Assembly: GCA_002690755.1 (NCBI GenBank) | Contig: NZFT01000117.1 | Span: forward strand, 1-11,439 | Reading direction: 5' to 3' | DNA: 11,439 nucleotides | Source of the DNA: Phycisphaerae bacterium | Lineage (GTDB): Bacteria; Planctomycetota; Phycisphaerae; Phycisphaerales; SM1A02 | Part shown: piece by piece, positions 1-6,265 of the stretch | Position numbering within the stretch: position 1 is the stretch's first letter | How the letters are laid out: each line of letters begins with the position of its first letter | The notes under the pieces: generated by a model | Seen by the model: the letters and a program-made list of their open reading frames with translations, nothing else | Database searches by the model: none | Told to the model about the DNA's origin: nothing | Translations under genes and position numbers: made by a program

Positions 1-902
1 GTGCCCGTTCCGTCGTTCAGCAGCAGAAGCTCCCGGTTGCTCGAACCGGAGTTCGCACCGAGCAGATCGAGGTTCCCGTCGCCGTTGCAATCCCCAGTGT
101 CGTAGGAGTAGCAGCTCCCATCGGTGGGGATGCCCGACTGGAGCCGGGTGAAGTTGCCCGCTCCGTCGTTGAACCAGAGCTGACTGCCCCCGTTGTTGGT
201 GCTTCGACTTCCGATGTGCAGGTCGAGATCGAGGTCGCCGTCCGCATCGAAGAAGTGGCAGTCCTGCTGGTCGCGAATGATCGAATTCGGCGTGCGTTCC
301 GCGGTGGCGTCCGTGAAGAATCCGGTGCCGTCGTTCAGGTAGAGGACCGGTCGGCCGTTCGAACCGAATCGGCTGCTGGTGCCGCTGTTGCAGAAAAAGA
401 GGTCCAGATCGTCGTCGTCGTCGACGTCGGCGAACTGAGCCCGCGCCGAGGAGAGCCGCGCCGGCGGCAGTCGATCGAAGTCGTAGCTGAAGAATCCGTT
501 TCCATCGTTGATCAACAGCACGGGGGTCTTGTAGAAGTCATTGGCGAGGACCATGTCCCAGTCGCCGTCGCGATCGACGTCCCCGAACTCGACGCCGCGA
601 TACCAGCCGATGATCGGAACCCGGGCCTCGGACTCGTCGGTGAAGACCCCGTTGCCGTCGTTGATGTAGATGCGGGCGCGAAGCGGAGAACCCTGCGAGG
701 AGTAGCCCTGGCCGTCGGCGAAGGCGATGTCGAGATCGCCGTCCAGGTCGACGTCGCAGAACGACAGCTGGTTGGTGTACAACGCCTGCGTGGGAAACCG
801 GTCCGAGGTCTGATCCTGAAACTGCTGGCCGGAGGCGGCACCGCCGAGCGACACGATCGGTGCGATGAGGACGCTGGCAGTGAGGGCGAGGCGATGACGC
901 AT
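1..902 (-). CDS. Secreted FG-GAP/VCBS repeat protein, C-terminus beyond window edge
   Basis: Only the first 300 codons are in the window; the reading frame is still open at base 1. The start is the ATG complementary to 900-902, preceded by AGGAG (complement of 909-913) with a 6-nt spacer. Residues 1-24 look like a Sec signal peptide (MRHR, then a hydrophobic stretch, cleavage near GAASG). The rest is about five repeats of 50-60 residues, each with a calcium-loop aspartate cluster (DVDLDGDLD at 50-58, DVDRDGDWD at 108-116, DVDDDDDLD at 159-167, DADGDLDLD at 219-227, DCNGDGNLD at 271-279) and an NDGxGxF turn (81, 132, 190, 245, 296). This is the FG-GAP/VCBS pattern of integrin-alpha-like seven-bladed propellers. 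Such proteins are exported and often bind surfaces or polysaccharides; the ligand cannot be read here. With five blades visible, at least two more, and possibly an anchoring domain, probably lie beyond the edge. Confidence 0.9.
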   Translation of the reverse strand, partial: MRHRLALTASVLIAPIVSLGGAASGQQFQDQTSDRFPTQALYTNQLSFCDVDLDGDLDIAFADGQGYSSQGSPLRARIYINDGNGVFTDESEARVPIIGWYRGVEFGDVDRDGDWDMVLANDFYKTPVLLINDGNGFFSYDFDRLPPARLSSARAQFADVDDDDDLDLFFCNSGTSSRFGSNGRPVLYLNDGTGFFTDATAERTPNSIIRDQQDCHFFDADGDLDLDLHIGSRSTNNGGSQLWFNDGAGNFTRLQSGIPTDGSCYSYDTGDCNGDGNLDLLGANSGSSNRELLLLNDGTG

Positions 903-926
903 CCGGAACTCCTGTATTCGGTCGAT

Positions 927-954
927 CGATCCGAGGACCACCCGTCCTCGATCG
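927..954 (-). other. Hairpin in leader of the FG-GAP gene
   Basis: The arms CGAT-c-CGAGGAC (927-938) and GTCCTCGATCG (944-954) pair over 11 bp with one bulged base and a 5-nt loop. The hairpin lies 25-52 bases upstream of the FG-GAP start codon and just above its Shine-Dalgarno. No T-run follows on either strand, so a classical terminator is unlikely. It may be a 5' leader structure or a protein-binding palindrome; its function is unknown. Confidence 0.45.
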
Positions 955-1130
955 GCAGGTCGGGAAGTCCCCGACCCGGGTCGAACCGCTCAATCCTGCC
1001 CCCCGCCACCGGACGACGCAAGGGCCAGACGTCGAGGAGGCTCGAATCGTCCGACATCGACCCGGATCGGCACGAACCGGAGGGTTCCCGGACCTTCCGG
1101 GCTTCTGAGGGCAAGGTATCGCGACCGACT

Positions 1131-1186
1131 GCGGGTGGCGGGCGCGAGATCTGCAACGACCAGCACCAGTGACGCCCGCCACCCGC
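1131..1186 (-). terminator. Perfect 14-bp inverted repeat, possible terminator of the cysteine-rich gene
   Basis: The arm at 1131-1144 (GCGGGTGGCGGGCG) is exactly complementary to 1173-1186 (CGCCCGCCACCCGC), with a 28-base loop. It begins 39 bases past the stop codon of the minus-strand gene that ends at 1226, where a terminator would be expected. The loop is long and there is no T-tract after the stem in either direction, so intrinsic termination is doubtful. A 3'-end-protecting stem or a repeated palindromic element is equally possible. Confidence 0.4.
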
Positions 1187-1225
1187 CGAAGTTCCACCCG
1201 ACGGCCCTTTCTCAGGATCCAGCCT

Positions 1226-2374
1226 TCAATCTTCGACCGGACCACCGACCGTGGGCGCGGTGCGGCAGTCGGGATGGAGATCGAGGAACGCTTCCGCCCG
1301 CGAACGTGCGAACGCGTTGCAATCGATCCCGGGCCCCTGAAGACCGCCGATCGGATCGGTTCGATACATCGACTCCAGCCTCGGATCGACCGGCAGGAGC
1401 TCCAACCCGTTGATGACGTGGTCGGTCCCGAGCCGGATCGATCCATCCGACCCACGCACCACCGGCACCTGCAGGAAGGCTTCGTCGAAGACCCCGATGC
1501 TGGAGACCCCGATCGGTTCGTCGATCTCCAGATCGATGCGAACCAGCATCCCCAGCATCTGGTCGCCATCGTTCGTCTCGATCATTCGATTGCCCTCGAA
1601 CCCTTCGACGAGTTCGAGCCGTCCCGACCAGCCCTCACCGCGGAGATCCAACCGAAACTCCGCGGGGCGGACCACTTCGCAGGGTGCCGCCGGATCGATC
1701 GGTCCGACCCGGGTCACGACGATCAGGTGGCCGTCCGCGGCGGACTTCACCGTGCGCCCTCCGAACTCCATCGACGCCGTCGAACCGGGTCGTAGTGATC
1801 GGGACCGTTCGATCCAGGCGACCGTGCCCGGCGCACCACCGACATCCGTCCGCGGCGCATCCTCGTCCCCGAAGACGATCCGAGGCGGCGCATCGGAGTC
1901 GAAGGGAAGCGAGATCGAGAATCCGACATCCGGGCCCAACGGCGTCCATTCATTCTCTCCCCAGGCCACCGATCCACCACACGTTTCCCGCCAGACCGTC
2001 GATACGAATCGGAGCGGTACCAGTCCCCGGAATTCCCGCCAGATGTCGCGAAGCCTTCCCCAGTTCTGCGCCTCGCACACTTCGCGGGCCTCCGCGGCGA
2101 GCAGCGAGAACCGGGCGATGCGATTCGGGAGATCCTCGCAATCGATCGATGCGGGCATCGCGGGGGATTCGGACCTCGTGCAGCAGTGGAAGTGCCAGGC
2201 CTGGACCGCGGTCGCGCCCGCCCGAACCGCGTCGCAGTACGCGTTCCGGCAGTCTCGCATGCATCCTCCGCCCGTCATCACGACTCCGGTGGCCAGCATC
2301 CCGAACAAGGCGCCCCGAACCGGGCGACGACCGCGAGGCCCCGCATGCCCGTGCTCGACGACCGGTTTGTTCAC
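1226..2374 (-). CDS. Hypothetical cysteine-rich exported protein, putative lipoprotein
   Basis: I do not recognise the family. With the GTG at 2372-2374 as start it has 382 residues. Residues 1-24 are basic (RGRRPVR), 21-37 are hydrophobic and glycine-rich, and Cys38 follows in VVMTGGGC, a loose lipobox (the -3 position is Gly, not the usual Leu), so lipidation is only possible. The first 100 residues are rich in cysteine (38, 42, 47, 64, 65, 79, 100), including CMRDC and HCC, which suggests disulfides or metal binding. The rest, about 130-345, alternates beta-like hydrophobic stretches with charged loops and has four more cysteines (132, 232, 352, 370). The frame is open further upstream, to a GTG at 2465-2467 with an ATG at 2462-2464 and another ATG at 2426-2428. 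That stretch has codons with A or T at the third position, unlike the rest of the gene, and no Shine-Dalgarno, so I chose the GTG. It lies downstream of lepB on the same strand, 201 bases away. Confidence 0.7.
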   Translation of the reverse strand: MNKPVVEHGHAGPRGRRPVRGALFGMLATGVVMTGGGCMRDCRNAYCDAVRAGATAVQAWHFHCCTRSESPAMPASIDCEDLPNRIARFSLLAAEAREVCEAQNWGRLRDIWREFRGLVPLRFVSTVWRETCGGSVAWGENEWTPLGPDVGFSISLPFDSDAPPRIVFGDEDAPRTDVGGAPGTVAWIERSRSLRPGSTASMEFGGRTVKSAADGHLIVVTRVGPIDPAAPCEVVRPAEFRLDLRGEGWSGRLELVEGFEGNRMIETNDGDQMLGMLVRIDLEIDEPIGVSSIGVFDEAFLQVPVVRGSDGSIRLGTDHVINGLELLPVDPRLESMYRTDPIGGLQGPGIDCNAFARSRAEAFLDLHPDCRTAPTVGGPVED

Positions 2375-2380
2375 GTCCTG

Positions 2381-2386
2381 TCTTCC
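2381..2386 (-). promoter_or_regulatory. Ribosome binding site supporting a GTG start
   Basis: GGAAGA on the minus strand lies 6 bases before the GTG at 2374. It is the only Shine-Dalgarno-like site near any of the candidate starts of this gene and is the main reason for choosing the internal GTG over the longer frame. Confidence 0.5.
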
Positions 2387-2575
2387 GACGCTTCCACGCG
2401 TTCGTTCACATGATCTTCCGAATGTCATCTTGCGTCTCGCCATGGCCCCGGGTCGACGCTTCATCACGACGACGTCGACGACTCCGATCGCGAGCGTAGT
2501 TCACGGGACGCGCCACGCCGGCGGTGAAGGCGGAACTTCGGGTTTCAAGATGGTCGGGGAAGGGGACGGAACCGG

Positions 2576-4189
2576 TCAGCGGATGAAACGCATCCGTCCG
2601 AGGTCCGGGACGATCGAAAGCCCCGTCCCCTGGATCCGGTTGGGGGCCGGGAAGTACACGCACCATGCCTTCCCCACCAGCAGATCGCGATGAACGACGA
2701 ACGGGGTGTCGTCCCCGGTGGTCGACACCGCGAGGGGATGCGGACGTCCCCAGTATCGGGAGTCGCGGCTGGCACCGGAATTGTCGCCGAGCATCATGAA
2801 CTGATCCGGTCCGAGCCGTGCGGGTTCGAGCGGATCCGAGCCGAAGAGCGGCCCGTCCATCCGCGGCCCGTTGGCCGCCGCCTGCTGACGGGTGTCGAGC
2901 CGGCCCACGCGGTAGTAGAGATCGCGATCGACGTTCACGCCGCGAAGCGAGAACGGCGAACCCTCGAACTTCCAGCGGACCCGCGGACGCCGCAGGTCGG
3001 CCAGTCGCGGATTGGCGCGGTATCGCTCCATGTCGAATTCGAAGGTCGCGTTCTCCAGCCGCGACAGCGGATTCCATTCGTACTCCAGCCGCGCGACCTC
3101 TTCGCCGGCGACCCGGATGACCATCGTCTGGTCGACGTGCGTGAATTCGACGTCGAGCACGCCACCGTGGCCCGGTTCGTAGTCGCCGGTCGCCGACTGG
3201 AGCGTCTCGCCACCCGCGTCGAGCATCTCGACCTCGGCTTCGCCGGCTTCGAGCGAGAAGACGAAGCGGTGGTCGCGGGCCTCGAGTTCGAGCGACGTCG
3301 CGAACGTCTCCGGATCGTCGGGCGTCATCGCCGCGGTGAATCGAAGGTCCGACACCGGATGCAGGTCGCGAAGGTTCAGCCGATTCTCACCGCGAATCGG
3401 GGGGTACCGGTAGATGTTGTAGGCATTGAAGTCGTCGAGCGGGAGTTGATCATCCGCCCAGTCGAGCCAGGTGACGTTTTCGGAATCCCAGCGCCAGTCG
3501 CGGGTGTCCGCGATCTTCCAGGCCGCGCCGGCGGGCTTGAACGGCGGACCGTCGAATCGACGCTTGATCCTCGTCTCGACCTCCTGCGCGGAGATCGGCA
3601 GGAAATTGGAGTCGTAGACCGGCTGCCACACGGATTCCTGCACGTGGTGGGGACGTCGGGCGATCCGGAAGTCCGAGAGATCGCCGTCCAGGGGCGCGAC
3701 GAAGACGTCGCCGTCCACCAGGAGCACCTGCTCGCCGTCGCCGCCGACCAGGCGTTTGATGTAGTTCTGACTGGGACCGATCGGATCGACGGGATTCTTG
3801 AACACCACCACGTCCCAGCGATCCGGCTCGAAGAACTCGTAGAGGTACTTCAGGACGAGCACCCGGTCACCCATGCGGCCGTTCGAGAGGATTCCGCCGA
3901 CCTGGGTCGCCCCGATCCCGCGATCCTCGCTGATCATCGGGTCGAACACGGGGACCATGGTGTCCGGGCGGGACCGCTTGAGACCGGTCTGGTCGAACGC
4001 ATAGTCGTAGCCCGTGTCGGGCGAGCGGAACCGGACGTGCTCCCCGAGCAGGGTGGGGGCCATCGATCCGGTCGGGATCACGAAGCCCTCGACCACGAAC
4101 CCCCGGAACGCCAGCGCGATCGCGAAGGCGACCAGCAGGGACTGGAACGTTTCGGGGAGGTCGGTCTGCTGCTTCGAGGAGTCGCTCAT
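2576..4189 (-). CDS. lepB: Signal peptidase I with large internal insertion
   Basis: Type I signal peptidase (family S26) cleaves Sec and Tat signal peptides at the outer face of the inner membrane with a Ser/Lys dyad. The 537-residue protein has one membrane segment at about 15-37, then the nucleophile motif IPTGSMAPTL (Ser42), the hydrophobic GDRVLVLKYLYEFF strand region (107-120), WDVVVFKNP (125-133) and the general-base motif NYIKRLVGGDGE with Lys145. The last conserved box, MMLGDNSGASRDSRYWG, is at 465-481. The usual length is about 250-330 residues; the excess lies between the Lys box and the last box, residues about 165-455. Part of this insert (about 280-375) has alternating beta strands and a VDQTMVIRVAGEEVARLEY stretch reminiscent of LamG/concanavalin-like sandwiches (inference). 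All catalytic motifs are intact, so it should be active. The ATG at 4187-4189 has no Shine-Dalgarno. It is divergent from gmk across 101 bases. Confidence 0.93.
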   Translation of the reverse strand: MSDSSKQQTDLPETFQSLLVAFAIALAFRGFVVEGFVIPTGSMAPTLLGEHVRFRSPDTGYDYAFDQTGLKRSRPDTMVPVFDPMISEDRGIGATQVGGILSNGRMGDRVLVLKYLYEFFEPDRWDVVVFKNPVDPIGPSQNYIKRLVGGDGEQVLLVDGDVFVAPLDGDLSDFRIARRPHHVQESVWQPVYDSNFLPISAQEVETRIKRRFDGPPFKPAGAAWKIADTRDWRWDSENVTWLDWADDQLPLDDFNAYNIYRYPPIRGENRLNLRDLHPVSDLRFTAAMTPDDPETFATSLELEARDHRFVFSLEAGEAEVEMLDAGGETLQSATGDYEPGHGGVLDVEFTHVDQTMVIRVAGEEVARLEYEWNPLSRLENATFEFDMERYRANPRLADLRRPRVRWKFEGSPFSLRGVNVDRDLYYRVGRLDTRQQAAANGPRMDGPLFGSDPLEPARLGPDQFMMLGDNSGASRDSRYWGRPHPLAVSTTGDDTPFVVHRDLLVGKAWCVYFPAPNRIQGTGLSIVPDLGRMRFIR

Positions 4190-4277
4190 CGGATGCGTAC
4201 TGTACCCGCGGCCCGCGACACGGCGGCGAGGTCTGCGGGCAACCCGTCGAATGATGCGACGAGTCGCCGCGGATCGT

Positions 4278-4283
4278 TACGAT
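4278..4283 (+). promoter_or_regulatory. Candidate -10 element of gmk, leaderless type
   Basis: TACGAT fits TANNNT and ends 7 bases before the ATG at 4291, which would put the transcription start at or next to the start codon. There is no Shine-Dalgarno before that ATG and no clear -35. The same arrangement is seen before four other genes in the window. Confidence 0.45.
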
Positions 4284-4290
4284 TCCCTTC

Positions 4291-5010
4291 ATGCACGAGC
4301 CGCATGCGATGCCGCCGGGATCCGAAACGCCACCGACCTCGCCGCCCCCCCCGGGCGACTCGGCCGGGATGCCGCCGGACTCCCCCGAGGACGCGGATGC
4401 GATGCACCGGGACTCGGAGACGCGTTCGTCGCCACCCGGGCTGCTCCTCGTGGTCAGCGGACCTTCCGGCGTCGGAAAGACGACGATCGTGCGTCGCGTC
4501 CTCGAACGGTTCGACGGCGTCTTCAGCGTGTCCGCCACCACCCGACCCCGGACCGCGGTCGAGACCGACGGCGTCGACTACCACTTTCTCGATGAACCGA
4601 CCTTCCAGACGTGGATCGACGAAGACCGCTTCCTCGAATACGCCCAGGTGTTCGGCCGCTCTTGGTACGGGACCCCGCGAAAGGAGATCGAGTCGAGACG
4701 CGCGGAGGGTCGACTCGTCGCCCTCGACATCGACGTCCAGGGCGCGATCCAGATCCGGGAGCGGATGCCCGACGCCTTCGGGATCTTCGTCCTTCCCCCG
4801 AATGACGCGGAACTGCTTCGAAGACTCCGGGCCCGCGGACGCGAGGACGAAGCGACGATCGAGCGGCGTCACGCCGAGGCGACGCGGGAGATGCGGGTCG
4901 CGCGGGAATGCGGCGCCTATGACGAATTCGTGGTGAACGACGACCTCGATCAGGTCGTCGAAGAGACGATCAGGCTGGTGGGGCGCCGGCTCGGCTCAGG
5001 CCGGGCCTGA
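4291..5010 (+). CDS. gmk: Guanylate kinase
   Basis: Cytoplasmic enzyme that phosphorylates GMP (and dGMP) to GDP with ATP, a step in purine nucleotide synthesis and salvage. The 239-residue protein has the P-loop GPSGVGKT (57-64), the GMP-binding region SATTRPR (81-87), DGVDYHF (93-99) and FLEYAQVFGRSWYGT (114-128), DIDVQGA (146-152), the lid RLRARGREDEATIERR (178-193) and the C-terminal YDEFVVNDDLD (210-220). The core from about residue 48 matches the usual length near 200. The first 45 residues are a proline- and acid-rich tail absent from typical homologues. An internal ATG at 4402 (Met38), with GAGGA 10 bases upstream, would give a standard-length enzyme. I keep 4291 because a -10-like hexamer sits 7 bases before it and the tail has the same high third-position GC. 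Its 3' end overlaps convergent tmk by 15 bases. Confidence 0.95.
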   Translation: MHEPHAMPPGSETPPTSPPPPGDSAGMPPDSPEDADAMHRDSETRSSPPGLLLVVSGPSGVGKTTIVRRVLERFDGVFSVSATTRPRTAVETDGVDYHFLDEPTFQTWIDEDRFLEYAQVFGRSWYGTPRKEIESRRAEGRLVALDIDVQGAIQIRERMPDAFGIFVLPPNDAELLRRLRARGREDEATIERRHAEATREMRVARECGAYDEFVVNDDLDQVVEETIRLVGRRLGSGRA

Positions 5011-5658
5011 GGAGTCGCCCGCGGTTCCGAATCGTCGCCCCAGGCCCTCGATCAGCGCGGCGAAGACCGAATCCTCGTCGAGGGTGCCGTCGACGACGAG
5101 ATGATGTTCGGGATCGCGATCGGCCTGGGCGAGATATCCCTGGCGCACGCGCCGGTGGAACGCCTCCCCCTTCCGCTCCATTCGATCGAGTTCCGCGGGC
5201 AGGCGGGCCGTCGCGGTCTTCTCATCGACGTCGAAGATGACCACCAGATCTGGCTCGCACCCGCCGGTGGTCACCCGGCCGACCGCGAGGATCTCCTCCG
5301 GGGCCAGTCCGCCGGCGGTTCCCTGGTAGGCCAGCGTCGACGAGATGAACCGGTCCGCGAGAACGAAGCCGCCCGCGGCCAGCGCCGGACGGATGCGTTC
5401 GGCCATCAACTGGGCGCGACTCGCCATGTAGAGGAGCATCTCGCAGCGGAGACCCATCTCATCGTACCGCGGGTCGAGCAGCACGCCCCGGACCGCCTCG
5501 CCGATCGGCGTGCCCCCGGGATCGCGGACGACCTCGGGGATGGTGCCGTGGGATTCACAGAACGCCGTGAAACGGGCGAGCTGGGTGGACTTGCCGGAAC
5601 CGTCCGGACCGTCGAAGACGATGAACCGGCCCGCGAGGATCGAACTCCAGTCGTGCAT
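4996..5658 (-). CDS. tmk: Thymidylate kinase
   Basis: Phosphorylates dTMP to dTDP with ATP, the committed step to dTTP, in the cytoplasm. The 220-residue length is standard. Visible motifs are the P-loop GPDGSGKST (17-25), the dTMP-binding RDPGGTPIGEAVR (45-57), LADRFISSTLAYQG (100-113; DR is the catalytic pair region), PDLVVIFDVDE (136-146) and the ERKGEAFHRRVRQGYL helix (161-176) near the lid. The start is the ATG at 5656-5658, two residues before the conserved core. The frame is open upstream to about 5847, but that extension is arginine-rich low-complexity translation with no family similarity. There is no Shine-Dalgarno; a promoter-like pair lies directly upstream (5666-5694). The stop codon lies inside the 3' end of convergent gmk, so two nucleoside monophosphate kinases face each other tail to tail. 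Confidence 0.95.
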   Translation of the reverse strand: MHDWSSILAGRFIVFDGPDGSGKSTQLARFTAFCESHGTIPEVVRDPGGTPIGEAVRGVLLDPRYDEMGLRCEMLLYMASRAQLMAERIRPALAAGGFVLADRFISSTLAYQGTAGGLAPEEILAVGRVTTGGCEPDLVVIFDVDEKTATARLPAELDRMERKGEAFHRRVRQGYLAQADRDPEHHLVVDGTLDEDSVFAALIEGLGRRFGTAGDSSGPA

Positions 5659-5665
5659 CGACGCG

Positions 5666-5694
5666 ACTATGACCCCACGCGACCGGATCGGCAA
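5666..5694 (-). promoter_or_regulatory. Candidate tmk promoter placing the start site at the ATG
   Basis: On the minus strand TTGCCG (complement of 5689-5694) is followed after 17 bases by CATAGT (complement of 5666-5671), which ends 7 bases before the tmk ATG. The spacing is ideal for a sigma-70-type promoter, and the start point would fall at the start codon. This is the best -35/-10 pair in the window. Confidence 0.5.
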
Positions 5695-5754
5695 GTCGAA
5701 GCCGGTGCCGACCCCCGGATCCGGCCCACCCCGACGACGGCGACGGCCCACGAC

Positions 5755-5760
5755 TACCAT
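5755..5760 (+). promoter_or_regulatory. Candidate -10 element of the split-zinc-ribbon gene
   Basis: TACCAT (TANNNT) ends 7 bases before the ATG at 5768. No Shine-Dalgarno and no good -35 are visible. Together with the tmk promoter it makes the 109-base gap at 5659-5767 a divergent promoter region. Confidence 0.4.
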
Positions 5761-5767
5761 CGTTCCG

Positions 5768-6265
5768 ATGCAGGTGGACGTCCGGAACCAGCATGGCGAC
5801 CGCGTCGGTCGGATCGAACTCGACCCGGCGACCCGACCGGTGCGCATTCGTCCCGAAGGGGCCGATCGGGACGTGTTCCTCGAGTGGGACGGCGCCGTCG
5901 ACGACGCGGGCCAGCTGCGGGCGTGCGTGATCTGCGGCGACCGCCATCTCTACCGGACCCGCACCCTTCCCCAGGTCACCCCGTTCGTGATCCTGATCGC
6001 GCTCGCCGGAGCGACGATCAGTCTGCTGGGCTTCGCCAACAGCGTCTGGGTCCTCGGCATGCTGGTGGTCGTGCTCGCGATCGACGTCGGGGTGCTGCTG
6101 CTCGCCCGGACCCGGCTGGTCTGCTACCGATGCGGTTCGATCTACGATGACCTCCGGGTCGCCGGCTATCACCGGCGATGGGATCCGACCGTGGCGGAAC
6201 GGATCACCGACGAGCCGGCCACCGACGACGCCGAGGGTCGGCGGGATCTGGAGGGTGCACCTTGA
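5768..6265 (+). CDS. Small membrane protein with split four-cysteine zinc ribbon
   Basis: I do not recognise a named family. The 165-residue protein has a polar N-terminal domain (1-50), CVIC (Cys53, Cys56), two hydrophobic segments at about 69-90 and 93-114, then CYRC (Cys119, Cys122), and a charged tail with WDPTVAER. If the segments form a hairpin, the two CxxC knuckles end on the same, probably cytoplasmic, face and could bind one zinc (inference). The frame is open upstream to about 5510, but that part lies opposite tmk and does not look coding; the ATG at 5768 is at the right distance from a -10-like hexamer. Its TGA stop overlaps the TTG start of the acyltransferase gene, so the two are probably translationally coupled and may share a role in envelope or glycan biosynthesis. 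Confidence 0.82.
   Translation: MQVDVRNQHGDRVGRIELDPATRPVRIRPEGADRDVFLEWDGAVDDAGQLRACVICGDRHLYRTRTLPQVTPFVILIALAGATISLLGFANSVWVLGMLVVVLAIDVGVLLLARTRLVCYRCGSIYDDLRVAGYHRRWDPTVAERITDEPATDDAEGRRDLEGAP
6250..6255 (+). promoter_or_regulatory. Ribosome binding site deciding the TTG start of the acyltransferase
   Basis: GGAGGG lies 6 bases before the TTG at 6262, inside the last codons of the upstream gene. It is one of the two strongest Shine-Dalgarno sequences in the window and supports a TTG start overlapping the upstream TGA (TTGA). Confidence 0.8.

Larger units (their letters stand above)
903..1225. other. Intergenic gap with two inverted repeats, no gene seen
   Basis: These 323 bases lie between two minus-strand genes. 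The frames open across it are antisense to, or run through from, the neighbours, and none has a recognisable protein or a ribosome binding site. It holds two inverted repeats, listed separately at 927-954 and 1131-1186, plus the Shine-Dalgarno of the FG-GAP gene at 909-913. The FG-GAP gene probably has its promoter here, but no convincing -10/-35 pair is visible. Confidence 0.6.

Noticed and set aside
216..1172. A 318-codon plus-strand frame opposite the FG-GAP gene
   Set aside because: The Asp-rich repeats on the minus strand are unmistakable; the antisense frame gives repetitive Val/Asp/Glu sequence as their mirror and has no ribosome binding site.
2493..2498. TACGCT on the minus strand as a promoter -10 for the cysteine-rich gene
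   Set aside because: It lies 28 bases before the next possible start codon and has no -35 at a suitable distance, unlike the consistent 6-7-base cases.
2690..4936. A 748-codon open frame on the plus strand opposite lepB that runs on into gmk out of frame
   Set aside because: It is antisense to a clear signal peptidase and overlaps guanylate kinase in another frame. Its translation is Arg/Val/Glu-rich with no family features. Long antisense frames are expected at this GC content.
5659..5847. N-terminal extension of tmk to the far upstream ATG
   Set aside because: The extra residues are Arg/Gly-rich with no thymidylate kinase similarity, and would overlap the divergent promoter and the start of the next gene.
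5101..6150. A 349-codon plus-strand frame opposite tmk and across the next gene
   Set aside because: It mirrors the conserved thymidylate kinase and overlaps the zinc-ribbon gene out of frame; the translation becomes low-complexity Arg/Pro.
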